NCBI GenBank assembly: GCA_025350105.1
Contig: JANXYJ010000154.1
Coordinates: forward strand, 19,605 to 83,604
DNA: 64,000 nt
Direction: 5' to 3'
From: Terriglobia bacterium
GTDB taxonomy: Bacteria; Acidobacteriota; Terriglobia; Bryobacterales; Bryobacteraceae
The notes under the pieces: generated by a model
The model's database searches: none
Told to the model about the DNA's origin: nothing
What the model saw: the letters and a program-made list of their open reading frames with translations, nothing else
In this document: positions 56,701 to 64,000 of the stretch, piece after piece
How positions within the stretch are numbered: position 1 is the stretch's first letter
Layout: the number at the start of each line of letters is the position of its first letter
Program-made: the position numbers and the translations under genes

Positions 56701-57070
56701 TCAAGGCCAGAGTTGCTCGCCCGCCCCGTGCGTGAGCTATTTCAACACGGCGGCATTTGCCGCTCCCGCCGGCGGTACCTACGGAAATATGGGTGTGGCT
56801 AGCATGAGAACTCCGGGATTCTGGGAATGGGACCAGACCATCACCCGGCAATTCCGCATCACTGAATCTCAACGCTTTGAAGTTCGAGTGGAAGCTTTTA
56901 ATTTGACCAATAGTGTTCGATTATATCTTCCCAGTGTTGGTGGGAATAATCTGCAGCTTGGTAACAGCCAATTCGGTCACATTACCACCGATGCCTCCAC
57001 TACCGGCACAACTGCGCTCACAGGTAATGGTGGCAGGGTGGTGCAACTCGCGTTGAAATACGTGTTTTAA
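53720..57070 (+). CDS. TonB-dependent receptor 3, with carboxypeptidase-regulatory-like domain
   Basis: 1116 residues from the GTG at 53720, which follows AAGGGG and starts the signal peptide directly (KSILSLLLFFVLGAALAWG). Regulatory-like domain about 22-110 (AQIHGVVQDMSGAAIPGAKV), plug about 115-245 with LPLNGRNATDL, then barrel with a terminal aromatic strand (LALKYVF). Outer-membrane importer of unknown substrate. An alternative start 33 bases upstream would add 11 residues before the signal peptide. Transcribed alone, with its own promoter and terminator. Confidence 0.92.
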   Translation: MKSILSLLLFFVLGAALAWGQATAQIHGVVQDMSGAAIPGAKVKALQTDTGFSRTVTTGADGGYVITSLPLGPYNVEITGAGFATSIESGVILQVNSDPAVTVALKLGAVSERVNVEANASQVETRSVGVGTVIETQRILDLPLNGRNATDLITLSGLAVQTGTSPGYNMSTGVNISIAGGTSYSIQYNLDGASHLDTYDGTNMPLPFPDALQEFKLITSTQDAAGGGHSGASVNSVTKSGTNTLHGDVFEFFRNYDLNGRDAFAPRGDQLKRNQFGGVIGGAIKKDKLFFFSGYQGTVTRQTPSGTQAFVPTPAMLKGDFSGYLAGKCGPVTTGLSSTGQLLAPISPAALKIASFLPQGTGLCGLTFFGLPLSENRFQVPARLDYQLSEKQNLFARYLITKIDQKIPYDIAQNALATTGTGADDMGQSLALGDTYVISPTMVNSFRVFGNRVGSAKPAPQSFGPAEVGINAYSYLPKFTSLVVVSGFSLGVGANFSTSTTGYTNFGFNDDVNLVRGSHQIGFGVNLSRAILVGNSYAWSSPFDVVVGMPAFFAGSVNGGLHQANPNPNYTTQNFFGLYVGDIWKVTPKLTLNYGIRWNPFFPMQFTQSDVSDFSLASFYANKKSTAIPSAPPGFTYPGDPGFNGRSGLNHNFGHAEPRVGFAWDPKGDGRTAIRGGAGIAYDFIRQDLHQNTSSVAPFRLTVTIPVTNLDNPYASIGGNPFPYNFNPKNPVFPTSPAYQGFFPIPPNLKTTEQYSWNLGIQRQFTSKLFASATYVGTQLVHTWSAVDLNPAQYVAGNCSAGQYGLTAAGPCTTASNINNRRLLELTNPSGGNLLGSVTQLDDGGTQRYNGLLLNASWRKGNVNLAGNYTWSHCTGLPIATLSNIQSTYPHQAYQNNGPNNRSLDYGDCYSGSLDIRRIANVTLVASTPKFSGTWARRLGSGWTTSTIYTVRTGAPITLWMGSDIAMNGLYQGAGAYPVPQRPNQVLVDTAAPNQGQSCSPAPCVSYFNTAAFAAPAGGTYGNMGVASMRTPGFWEWDQTITRQFRITESQRFEVRVEAFNLTNSVRLYLPSVGGNNLQLGNSQFGHITTDASTTGTTALTGNGGRVVQLALKYVF

Positions 57071-57108
57071 GAGACGTATCCACCCAAACGTATCCACCAA
57101 CAAAAAAG

Positions 57109-57138
57109 AGCCCCGCCGGTTTTGCCAGCGGGGCTTTT
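57109..57138. terminator. Bidirectional rho-independent terminator
   Basis: AGCCCCGC (57109-57116) and GCGGGGCT (57128-57135) enclose 11 bases, with T4 after it and A6 before it, so it can serve both TonB receptor 3 and the convergent minus-strand operon ending at 57182. Confidence 0.88.
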
Positions 57139-57181
57139 GTTTTGGACTTAGGGTTGCGCCGGGCGCTATTTGCGGCGCGCC

Positions 57182-58159
57182 CTATTTACGTCTAGCGATG
57201 TTCACTTCCGTGCAGGTCTCCATCACATCCAGAAATTTTTGATAGTTGCCCTGGCCGACCACGAACGGATTGGGTTCGCCTTTCTTGCGGGCTTGCAGTT
57301 TGTCCAGCTTGGTCTGAATGGGGTCCATCAACGGGTGGTTCTGAATTTCCACGTCCACTTTGGCCTTTTTGGTTTCGGCCTTGAAGTGTTCGACGGATTT
57401 GCGATAAGTGGCCAGGCCTTCGTCGGAAATGGGCGCGGGCGTCAAAATCGTACCGGCGTAAATCGCGGCCATATGGGTTTTGCCGTTATCTTTCACCGGA
57501 AAAATGTAGCCTGTGGAGCCCGGCGTGTGGCCGGGAATGGCCACGGGCATCACGCTCAAATCACCCAAAACAATGGGCTGGCCTTCGGTTACTACTTGAT
57601 CATGCTTGGGTAGGACCGCAGGTGGACCCTTCTTTTGCTGGGCCGCTGGAGGGTTTTCCATCAGATTCCAATCCGCCGCGGCGATGTACACTTTCGACCC
57701 AAAGTGATCCTGGAAATAGGGTGATCCGCCGAAGTGGTCCGCGTGCCCGTGGCCCATGATGATGATCTTCACTTGCGCGGGGTCCAGGCCCAGTTTCTGG
57801 AAGCCGGGGAGCAGTTGCGAATCCACTTGATTGGCGGCCAGCGAATCGATCATCAACAGACCGGCGGAGGTCTGAATGACGTAGACCGTGGTGCCGGAGT
57901 TTCCGATGGCGTAGACGTTGTCGAAAATCTTGGTGGGAGCAATGACAGGGTCAGTGGCTGCGTTGGCGCGCGGGGATTCGCAGAAAAAATGCGCCTCCTC
58001 GGCCCACATGGTGCCGCCGATTTTCTTGGCCTTTTCGATCAGCGCTTTCACTTCGGCTGAATCGGGCTTGGCGGGGGCGGCGGCTGGCGGTTGCGCGCTC
58101 AACGTCAAGCCGAGGGCGGCCGTCAAAGACAAAGCGGTCTTACTACTGGTTCTGAACAT
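57182..58159 (-). CDS. Subclass B3-like metallo-beta-lactamase
   Basis: 325 residues from the ATG at 58159, preceded by AGGAAAGGAA. Signal peptide about 1-22, then an MBL fold with the zinc site H137-x-H139-x-D141-H142 in GHGHADHFGG, the GHTPGSTGY His, and QTSAGLLMIDS. Spacing resembles subclass B3 enzymes, but activity on beta-lactams is unproven; many environmental members act on other substrates. Third gene of the minus-strand operon after the cytochrome/PQQ-type dehydrogenase (39 bases), suggesting a shared secreted catabolic role rather than resistance. Confidence 0.82.
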   Translation of the reverse strand: MFRTSSKTALSLTAALGLTLSAQPPAAAPAKPDSAEVKALIEKAKKIGGTMWAEEAHFFCESPRANAATDPVIAPTKIFDNVYAIGNSGTTVYVIQTSAGLLMIDSLAANQVDSQLLPGFQKLGLDPAQVKIIIMGHGHADHFGGSPYFQDHFGSKVYIAAADWNLMENPPAAQQKKGPPAVLPKHDQVVTEGQPIVLGDLSVMPVAIPGHTPGSTGYIFPVKDNGKTHMAAIYAGTILTPAPISDEGLATYRKSVEHFKAETKKAKVDVEIQNHPLMDPIQTKLDKLQARKKGEPNPFVVGQGNYQKFLDVMETCTEVNIARRK

Positions 58160-58198
58160 AATTGTTCCTTTCCTCATTGTTTCTCTTTCTATTACCAC

Positions 58199-60046
58199 TT
58201 ATTTCCCGTCGACTGAAAACGCCAACAACACATTGCCCGCAATGGCGGGAATGCGTGCGTAGCCGGAGTTGGTATAGAGCATACCACCCACCACCGTGAC
58301 GCCGGCTCCGTTGAGTGATCCGCCGCGGGCTTTCACGCCGTCGACGGTTGTAAAATCTTTCAGCGAATCGAAATCCCAAATGATGCCGCCCTTGACCGCG
58401 TCGAAAGCGCGCAGATGACCGTCCATTGAACCCGAAAAAACCACGCCGGGAATGGCGGTAACGGGAGCGGCCTGCGCGGCGCTGCAGCCTTCCGTGCCAA
58501 CACAAGCAGGCTTAGGGGCGCCAGTGGACCACAGCATTTCACCGGTGGCCAGCTTCAGTGCGATCATACCGCCACCGGCTTCGGGCTTACCCGGATTCCA
58601 ATCGGAGATGGCGAAGTAGCCGATGCCTTTGTCGTCCGCCGCGGGTCCCCACATGATGCCGCCCTGACCTCCGCCTTCCGCCAATTTTTTCTGCCAGATG
58701 ATTTTGCCGTTCTGTTCCGCATCAAGCGCATGCAGCATGCCGGACTTCTGGCCGACGATCAACAGGCGTTTACCCCCACCGCCATCTTTCAGCCCACCGC
58801 CATCTTTCAGCCCACCGATGGTTACGAGCATGGGCGAGTGTCCGAAATCGGCGTCTTTGCCCGGATTTTTGGGGCAATTGGCTTTGTTGTCGCCATTGCA
58901 GCCGAAATTAAACGCATCGTTCTGCGTGAGTTGTCGGGACCAGAGTTGCTTGCCGGAATCCATGTCGATGGCCAGAATCGCATCGCTATTTTCGGTGGTG
59001 GGTTCGGTAAAATTGATGCCGGTGCCGACGTAGATGACTCTCTTTTGCAGATCGATGGTGGGCGAGGACCACAGCGATACGCCCGATGGCGCCCAGCTCT
59101 GCACGCCGGCGGAAGTTGTGCCGGTGACTTTCGCTGGTTCGGAAATCGTGTAGGTTTTCCAGATTTGTTTGCCGCTGGCGGCGTCCAGGGCTACTAAGCT
59201 TCCGCGGAACGTACAGCACTCATACTTGGGATTGCCTGCGGCGATGGGTTCATCACCGGCGGAGACGGGAACGAACAGCCGCCCGCCTTCGAGCTTGGGG
59301 CTTCCTGTGATTACAGCAAACGGATGTTCGTCCACGTGCGTTTTCCAAAGCAATGCTCCGGTGTTCGCATTCAGCGCGTAGACATAACCATGAAGATCGC
59401 CAAAGTACGCGCTGCCATTCGCCACTGTAACCGCGGTGCGCACGCCCTCTTCCGCCGCATAGGACCAGTAGATGCAGCCCGTCCGGGCATTCAAAGCGTA
59501 AACGCTGCCCTCGGCGCTGCCAACAAAAAGTTTGCCGCCGTAAACAGTCGGTTGCGAAAACGCCGTGGTTGCACCGGGAAAGCCGAAAGCCCATTTCAAT
59601 TTCAGCTTCGGAACACTGGTGCGATTGAGCCCCGCTGCTTTCGCGCTTTGAAAACGGCTATTGGCAGCACCGTTGCCCCATCCATTCCAAGCAACAGCGG
59701 AACTGAATGGCGCTGCTGTGGCGGTGCATCGCGCCGACGCCGGAATGGTTTGGGCTTCGCCCGCAACACCCAAATATTTCGCGAGGGCATCGCGTTGGCT
59801 GGCGTCCATCGCCGACCCTTGCGCGCGCATCTTGCCAGTTTCAAGCGCGGCCAAAATGCTCTTCCAAGGCATACGGCGCAGGGTTTCAGGCAAAGGCGCA
59901 CCCACCCCGCTATTGGCACTGTGGCAGGTGGCGCAATTGGTTTGGAACAGCGCATCCGGTGTTGGAACAGCCGGTGTCGGAACGGCCAGCGTCTGGGCGA
60001 CGCAACATGTAAACGCAGTTAGAGCAAGTACGGGAACAAATCGCAT
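58199..60046 (-). CDS. Periplasmic cytochrome c-PQQ-type beta-propeller dehydrogenase
   Basis: 615 residues. Signal peptide about 1-20; one c-type haem motif CATCH (residues 38-42) in a small cytochrome domain to ~95; then an eight-bladed PQQ-enzyme-like propeller (repeats such as GSVYALNARTGCIYW, GYVYALNANTGALLW, GSLVALDAASGKQIW). This layout matches polyvinyl-alcohol dehydrogenase-type proteins, which oxidise alcohols with PQQ and pass electrons to the fused haem. Whether the PQQ pocket is intact I cannot tell. Two short in-frame repeats occur (LKDGGG twice, 58776-58811; VPTP twice near the start). Middle gene of the DoxX-dehydrogenase-MBL operon. Confidence 0.82.
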   Translation of the reverse strand: MRFVPVLALTAFTCCVAQTLAVPTPAVPTPDALFQTNCATCHSANSGVGAPLPETLRRMPWKSILAALETGKMRAQGSAMDASQRDALAKYLGVAGEAQTIPASARCTATAAPFSSAVAWNGWGNGAANSRFQSAKAAGLNRTSVPKLKLKWAFGFPGATTAFSQPTVYGGKLFVGSAEGSVYALNARTGCIYWSYAAEEGVRTAVTVANGSAYFGDLHGYVYALNANTGALLWKTHVDEHPFAVITGSPKLEGGRLFVPVSAGDEPIAAGNPKYECCTFRGSLVALDAASGKQIWKTYTISEPAKVTGTTSAGVQSWAPSGVSLWSSPTIDLQKRVIYVGTGINFTEPTTENSDAILAIDMDSGKQLWSRQLTQNDAFNFGCNGDNKANCPKNPGKDADFGHSPMLVTIGGLKDGGGLKDGGGGKRLLIVGQKSGMLHALDAEQNGKIIWQKKLAEGGGQGGIMWGPAADDKGIGYFAISDWNPGKPEAGGGMIALKLATGEMLWSTGAPKPACVGTEGCSAAQAAPVTAIPGVVFSGSMDGHLRAFDAVKGGIIWDFDSLKDFTTVDGVKARGGSLNGAGVTVVGGMLYTNSGYARIPAIAGNVLLAFSVDGK

Positions 60047-60064
60047 TCAACCTTTATACACTGC

Positions 60065-60886
60065 TTACGCGGCTACCGGCGCATCGCTTGCCACGCCCGG
60101 CGCTTTCCTCGACAGCAGCGCGTCCACACTCCAACTGCCCGCACCGGCAGCGGCGAAGAACAGGAACATGACGATATAGAGGATCACTTCCTCGCCGCCA
60201 TTGCGCATGGGATATGGTGAACGCGGAAAGGCGGAATAGAGATATGCGATCACGGCCTCCGCGCACAGCACCGCCGCGACAGGCCGAGTGAACAGACCCA
60301 ACATGAGAAGCGCCGCACCGACAATTTCCAATCCACCCACCCAAGTGGGCAGGCTATCCAGAGCCATGATTGCCGCGCCTCTGCGCCCGGCTTTCGCCGC
60401 CAGCACGCCGAACATCAGACGGCAGCCATGCAGCATAAAAGTGAAGCTAAGAATGATGCGGGTGATGGAACGTGCCTGACTCTCCCACTGGGCAAACGGG
60501 TTCCTCATCAGATCGGATTTAAGTACAGCGTCCAGACTAAGCACGCCGCCTCCCGCCGCAACCAACCACAGGAAGACGTAGCAATATGCCACCGCGCCTT
60601 CGCCGCCGTTGGCGATGGGCCACAATCCACGAGGCGCCCAGGAGTTGAAATAGGCCACCGCCATTTCGCCGCAAAGAATGAAGGCGGTGGGGCGGGTGAA
60701 CAATCCCAGAATCAGCAACAGCCCGCCGACGAATTCGATGGGCCCAGCGATGCCGTGGAGTTTGGAGAAATCGCGGTCAATGCGGCCACCGGCGAAGCCC
60801 CAGAGTTTTTCCAGGCCGTGCTCGATGAACAACAAACCGACGACAATGCGAACCAGGCTTTTCAGATTAAATGGGCTGGTGATCAT
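60065..60886 (-). CDS. Double DoxX family membrane protein
   Basis: 273 residues made of two fused DoxX units (about 1-125 and 140-265). Both repeat the same order: R-I-x-x-(G/S)-x-x-F-x-x-H-G, GGLxxxLGLFTRP, an (A/V)AYxxxxxPR(G/S) segment, NGGE and a final hydrophobic helix. Eight transmembrane helices in all. DoxX proteins are linked with quinone/thiosulfate metabolism or redox stress but most are uncharacterised. 18 bases before the dehydrogenase start, first gene of the operon. Confidence 0.85.
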   Translation of the reverse strand: MITSPFNLKSLVRIVVGLLFIEHGLEKLWGFAGGRIDRDFSKLHGIAGPIEFVGGLLLILGLFTRPTAFILCGEMAVAYFNSWAPRGLWPIANGGEGAVAYCYVFLWLVAAGGGVLSLDAVLKSDLMRNPFAQWESQARSITRIILSFTFMLHGCRLMFGVLAAKAGRRGAAIMALDSLPTWVGGLEIVGAALLMLGLFTRPVAAVLCAEAVIAYLYSAFPRSPYPMRNGGEEVILYIVMFLFFAAAGAGSWSVDALLSRKAPGVASDAPVAA

Positions 60887-61324
60887 AGGGCTCCCCCGCC
60901 GCTAAAGGCGCGTAGGCCAATGTAGCATCCTGCGGGGAGAGGGTCAAACGGTAGCGGTCAATTTTGTCAACCCTCTTCGTTGGTTCAGGCGATGTGGAAG
61001 CTGGATGTAGGACCGTGATCGGCACCCGCCTCAAGCGCTCCGGCATGTTCGACCGTTCGCGGTGACAACGCCATCATCGCCTGGCGGTGCTCCCGTCTCA
61101 CTGGCACCTTGCAAGACACCGGGCAGCCCGCTCCTCTGCCGCCGGAATCCCAACTTCCCAGAATCTCAACTTCTATCTCGCGCACCTGGGCGGTTTGGGC
61201 GTACGGGGGCGCTGGTTTCAAGGGTGCGGGTGTCAGGGGCATTGGTATCGTGTACTGTTTTGCAGTGTGACCTTGTGTAGTGTCGCCGGCATCCGCTTCG
61301 AGCGGTTATGCTAAGCTCCAAAGC
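60887..61324. other. Long intergenic region upstream of the cytochrome b gene
   Basis: 438 bases. Divergent gap between the DoxX operon and the cytochrome b gene. It has no recognisable RNA, terminator or repeat array; a short minus-strand open frame (60985-61242) has no family resemblance and no ribosome-binding site. A TATGCT close to 61306 could be a -10 for the cytochrome b gene. Confidence 0.5.
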
Positions 61325-62071
61325 GTGCACGGCCCCGCCCCATTCCACGGCCCGCCAGCAGCCCGCCATCCGGCAGTCGTCCGCGTCACGCACTGGATCA
61401 CGGTCATTGCATTTTTCGGGCTGCTGGTCAGCGGCGTCGAGATCCTCATCTCTCACCCCCGTTTTTATTGGGGAGAAACCGGCAACTCGCTCACTACGCC
61501 GCTATTCCAGATCCCCATCCCGGCATCAAGAGCAACGGTCCCCACCGGCTATGGCTACGTCCTGCCCGATCAAAATGGCTGGAGCCGCTCCCTCCATTTC
61601 CAAGCCGCTTGGGCCATTGTGTTGACGGGTCTGCTCTACACCATCGCCGGCTACTTCACCCGCCACTTCCGAGACAATCTGGTTCCTCCTCCCGAACAAC
61701 GCAGCCTGCAGGCGTTTCAGCAGGTGATCGCCAGCCACCTTCGCATCACACCACCAACCGATGGCGACGCGCTTTCCTATAATGTCCTGCAGCGGGTCTC
61801 CTACCTCGTCGTGATTTTCATCCTTTTTCCGCTGGTCATCTGGACCGGTCTGGCCCTATCGCCATCTTTTGCTTCCGCTCTCCCCTCGACCGTCAATCTA
61901 CTGGGCGGCCGCCAATCCGCACGCACCTTGCACTTCTTTGTTTCCGGACTTCTTTTTCTTTTCCTGATCATTCATGTCGCGATGGTGATTGTTTCGGGCT
62001 TCACCGCCCGCATGCGAGCCATGATTACCGGCAGCACAACGCGTCAAGAAACCCCAGAACCAATACCATGA
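61325..62071 (+). CDS. Cytochrome b subunit (b561/thiosulfate-reductase-type) of a molybdenum enzyme
   Basis: 248 residues from a GTG at 61325; the frame is open from another GTG at 61280 and the start is uncertain. At least four transmembrane helices with likely haem-ligand histidines in RVTHWITVIAFF, the ARTLHFFVSGLLF helix and IIHVAMVIVS, plus SLHFQAAW. This is the membrane cytochrome that pairs with sulfite-oxidase-like enzymes and delivers or takes electrons from the quinone pool. Its stop overlaps the start of the next gene (ATGA). Confidence 0.82.
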   Translation: MHGPAPFHGPPAARHPAVVRVTHWITVIAFFGLLVSGVEILISHPRFYWGETGNSLTTPLFQIPIPASRATVPTGYGYVLPDQNGWSRSLHFQAAWAIVLTGLLYTIAGYFTRHFRDNLVPPPEQRSLQAFQQVIASHLRITPPTDGDALSYNVLQRVSYLVVIFILFPLVIWTGLALSPSFASALPSTVNLLGGRQSARTLHFFVSGLLFLFLIIHVAMVIVSGFTARMRAMITGSTTRQETPEPIP

Positions 62072-62808
62072 CCCCCATCTCGCGCCGCAACTTGATCGCC
62101 ACCGGCCTCGCCGCCGGCGTTTCGGGCGTGGCCGCCGCCCGCCTGGCCACCCGCTATGGTTTGATCCCTCCTGATAGCGGAGGCATCTGGGGCGCCGGCG
62201 AAACCCTCACCTACGCCGCCCAGCGCATTTTGACCACCCACTCGCTGGCCCGCGAATTCCCACGCAACCTGATCTCGAAGGCGCCTTTCGCCAACGAAGT
62301 TGCCCCCATGCCCCCGGCCATGAAGGAGGCTTTCCAGCGCGATTGGCTGCTGACTCTCGACGGTATGTTCGCGCGGCCCGTATCTCTTTCTTTGTCCGAT
62401 CTCAAAACCCTTCCCGTCCGCCGCCAGGTCACAGAAGTGGTCTGCGAAGAAGGCTGGTCTTACATCGCCGAATGGATCGGCACGCCTCTGGTCGAAGTGC
62501 TCCACGCCGCTGGCCTTTTACCGCAAGCCCGCTACCTGGTCTACTTTTCCATCGAGCGTGATTGGTGGGATAGCATCGACCTGGCGGACGCGCTCCATCC
62601 CCAGACGCTGCTCACTTATGCGATGAACGACGGCGATCTCCCCGTCCCCTTCGGCGGCCCCCTGCGTTTGCGTGTGCCCCGCCAACTAGGCTACAAGAGC
62701 GTAAAATACATCACCCGTATCACCGCGGCCGATTCCCTGAAACCTTTCGGCAAGGGACTGGGCTCCGCCTCCCCGGAAGGCGGCTACTCCTGGTACGCGG
62801 GCATCTGA
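62068..62808 (+). CDS. Sulfite oxidase-like molybdopterin-dependent oxidoreductase
   Basis: 246 residues. Twin-arginine-like leader (ISRRNLIATGLAAG, residues 4-17) for folded export. The oxidoreductase molybdopterin-binding fold has FARPVSLSLSDLKTLP and the molybdenum-ligating Cys at residue 126 in VVCEEGW, then DLADAL, DLPVPFGGPLRLRVP and GYKSVKYITRI. It lacks a dimerisation domain and resembles YedY/MsrP-type or related single-domain enzymes; with the cytochrome b upstream it mirrors the MsrP-MsrQ arrangement in principle, although the cytochrome is of another family. Substrate unknown. Confidence 0.88.
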   Translation: MTPISRRNLIATGLAAGVSGVAAARLATRYGLIPPDSGGIWGAGETLTYAAQRILTTHSLAREFPRNLISKAPFANEVAPMPPAMKEAFQRDWLLTLDGMFARPVSLSLSDLKTLPVRRQVTEVVCEEGWSYIAEWIGTPLVEVLHAAGLLPQARYLVYFSIERDWWDSIDLADALHPQTLLTYAMNDGDLPVPFGGPLRLRVPRQLGYKSVKYITRITAADSLKPFGKGLGSASPEGGYSWYAGI

Positions 62809-62815
62809 ATCGTTG

Positions 62816-62838
62816 CGGCGGGTTTCCAGCCCGCCTAT
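62816..62838. repeat. Small hairpin after the molybdopterin enzyme gene
   Basis: GGCGGG and CCCGCC arms enclose seven bases shortly after the stop codon. A weak T-rich stretch follows, so it may be an inefficient terminator. The rest of the 221-base gap (62809-63029) shows nothing recognisable. Confidence 0.45.
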
Positions 62839-63029
62839 CTTTTCGAAAACCAGTCCGGTAACATCCAGTTCGAGTTCCGTCAAAGTGCCGGTGGCCACAC
62901 CTGGGAGAACGGGCGTAACTATATTTAACCGACATCTAAACGACATTTGAACGACTTCGCCCAGAGATTGTTCCCATAGCCAACTTTGCATCTCAAACTG
63001 TTCCCATTTTCTGCGACAATAGCCAGAAC

Positions 63030-64000
63030 ATGTGGCAACAAGTATACGACCCCGTCGCCGGTAGTTTGCCGTTGTCCGCGCTGGTAGCGCTGCTTCCGGT
63101 TTTCGTTTTGCTTTTTTTGCTGGCTGTGATGCGTGTGCCTTCCTGGGCTGCCGCCATTGCCGGATTTTTCACCGCTGCGATTGTAGCCTTGGCGGTTTAC
63201 CACATGCCGTTTTCGCTGGTGGCCAGCACCACGCTCTATGGTGCCGCCAACGGCTTGTTGCCCATCAGTTGGATTGTCTTCACGGCCATTCTGCTGTATC
63301 GCATCACGGTGGAAACCGGTAAATTCGAAATTATCAAAAATTCGTTGTCGAACCTCACCAGCAACCAGCCGGTGCAAGCGCTGCTGATCGCTTTTGCATT
63401 CGGTGCGTTCATTGAGGGCGCCGCCGGCTTCGGTACGCCCGTGGCCATCGCCGCGGCCATGTTGGTGGGCTTGGGATTCCGTCCGTTCTTCGCCGCCAGC
63501 ATTTGTTTGTTGGCGAATACTTCTCCGGTGGCCTTTGGATCGATCGGTACGCCGCTGGTGATGTTGCAAAACGTGACGAAATTGCCAATGGAGGCGTTGT
63601 CGGCGAACGTTGGCCGTTTGTGCGCGCCGCTTTCGCTGATCATGCCGGCGTATTTGATTTTAGTGATGGGCGGCATGCCCGCGCTGCGCGCCGCGCTCCC
63701 GGCGGCTATCGTGTGTGGACTCTCGTTCGCAACCACGCAATTTTTGGTGTCCAGCTATCTGGGTCCGTATTTGACCGATATTCTGGGCTCCATCATGGCG
63801 ATGTTGTGCCTGTACTTGCTGTTGAAGGTCTGGCGGCCGGTGGGCGATGATTCCAAACCCAACAGCCGCTTTACCACTGGTGAAGTTTTCCAGGCCTGGA
63901 CGCCGTATCTTCTGTTGGTCGTTTTTGTGTTGATCTGGGGTACGCCCGTCACCAAGGCGATTTTGGACACGACGACGAAAGTCATCCAGTGGCCCGGCCT
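63030..64000 (+). CDS. L-lactate permease (LldP/LctP family), 3' end outside window
   Basis: I translated this directly from the ATG at 63030; about 323 residues are visible and the frame is still open at the window edge. Many transmembrane helices, with the signature GAFIEGAAGFGTPVAIAA around residues 129-146 and LLANTSPVAFGSIGTP, diagnostic of the lactate permease family (proton-lactate or glycolate symport). Normal members have 520-560 residues, so roughly 40% is missing. Upstream gap gives no clear ribosome-binding site. Confidence 0.92.
   Translation, partial: MWQQVYDPVAGSLPLSALVALLPVFVLLFLLAVMRVPSWAAAIAGFFTAAIVALAVYHMPFSLVASTTLYGAANGLLPISWIVFTAILLYRITVETGKFEIIKNSLSNLTSNQPVQALLIAFAFGAFIEGAAGFGTPVAIAAAMLVGLGFRPFFAASICLLANTSPVAFGSIGTPLVMLQNVTKLPMEALSANVGRLCAPLSLIMPAYLILVMGGMPALRAALPAAIVCGLSFATTQFLVSSYLGPYLTDILGSIMAMLCLYLLLKVWRPVGDDSKPNSRFTTGEVFQAWTPYLLLVVFVLIWGTPVTKAILDTTTKVIQWPG

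Noticed and set aside
57182..58159. Calling the B3-like protein an antibiotic-resistance gene
   Set aside because: The zinc site fits, but the operon context is metabolic and activity cannot be read from sequence.
60985..61242. Minus-strand open frame of 85 codons in the gap before the cytochrome b gene
   Set aside because: No start signal and no family resemblance; left as unannotated intergenic sequence.

Overview
The window reads as a chromosomal segment of an Acidobacteriota bacterium, most likely from the Bryobacterales/Solibacter side of the phylum. The grounds are three very large TonB-dependent receptors with N-terminal carboxypeptidase-regulatory-like domains, a VWFA-related protein of the type common in acidobacteria, DUF6152-type secreted proteins, high GC with densely packed genes, and many short tandem repeats in the gaps. 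This placement is inference from protein families; no rRNA or tRNA gene is present to confirm it.

Layout. 1-8.6 kb: a truncated APC permease, a DUF6152 protein with a partner secreted protein, several small membrane proteins, a PilZ-like protein, an unpaired ExbD, Dps, and a HerA-like ATPase. 9-15.4 kb: a TPR protein, an 868-residue zinc-ribbon/LamG-like membrane protein, a TfoX-like protein, an isolated NuoB, and a FlaG-FliS pair. 15.6-19.3 kb: TonB receptor 1. 19.6-25 kb: a glycolysis operon (enolase, phosphoglycerate mutase, exported TPR protein), a single-domain response regulator, and a VWFA protein. 25.3-37.2 kb: a surface-polysaccharide locus with an O-antigen ligase-like polymerase, a YbhN-type membrane protein, two asparagine-synthase-type amidotransferases, GT2 and GT4 glycosyltransferases, a heparinase II/III-like protein and an alpha/beta hydrolase. 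It resembles exosortase-associated polysaccharide loci, but no exosortase is visible here. 37.4-44.1 kb: housekeeping genes (PilZ, DedA, PpiD-type foldase, aspartate kinase, cytidylate kinase, universal stress protein).

44.6-46.7 kb holds the most unusual structure. A two-gene cassette of unknown function is flanked by a 123-bp direct repeat. The repeat is the 3' end of a metallo-beta-lactamase-fold gene, and the two copies differ only at five synonymous third-codon positions, one of them in the stop codon. This looks like an insertion that delivered a replacement gene end.

46.5-64 kb: a catabolic and secreted-enzyme region with that MBL-fold fusion protein, TonB receptors 2 and 3 on either side of an amidohydrolase, a B3-like metallo-beta-lactamase, a cytochrome c/PQQ-type dehydrogenase and a double DoxX protein as one operon, a cytochrome b/molybdopterin enzyme pair, and a lactate permease cut by the window end.

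All three TonB receptors have a candidate TTGAC(A/T)-N17-TA(A/G)NGT promoter 84-111 bases before the start, suggesting ordinary housekeeping-type transcription and long leaders. I saw no CRISPR array, phage module, insertion sequence, tRNA or rRNA.
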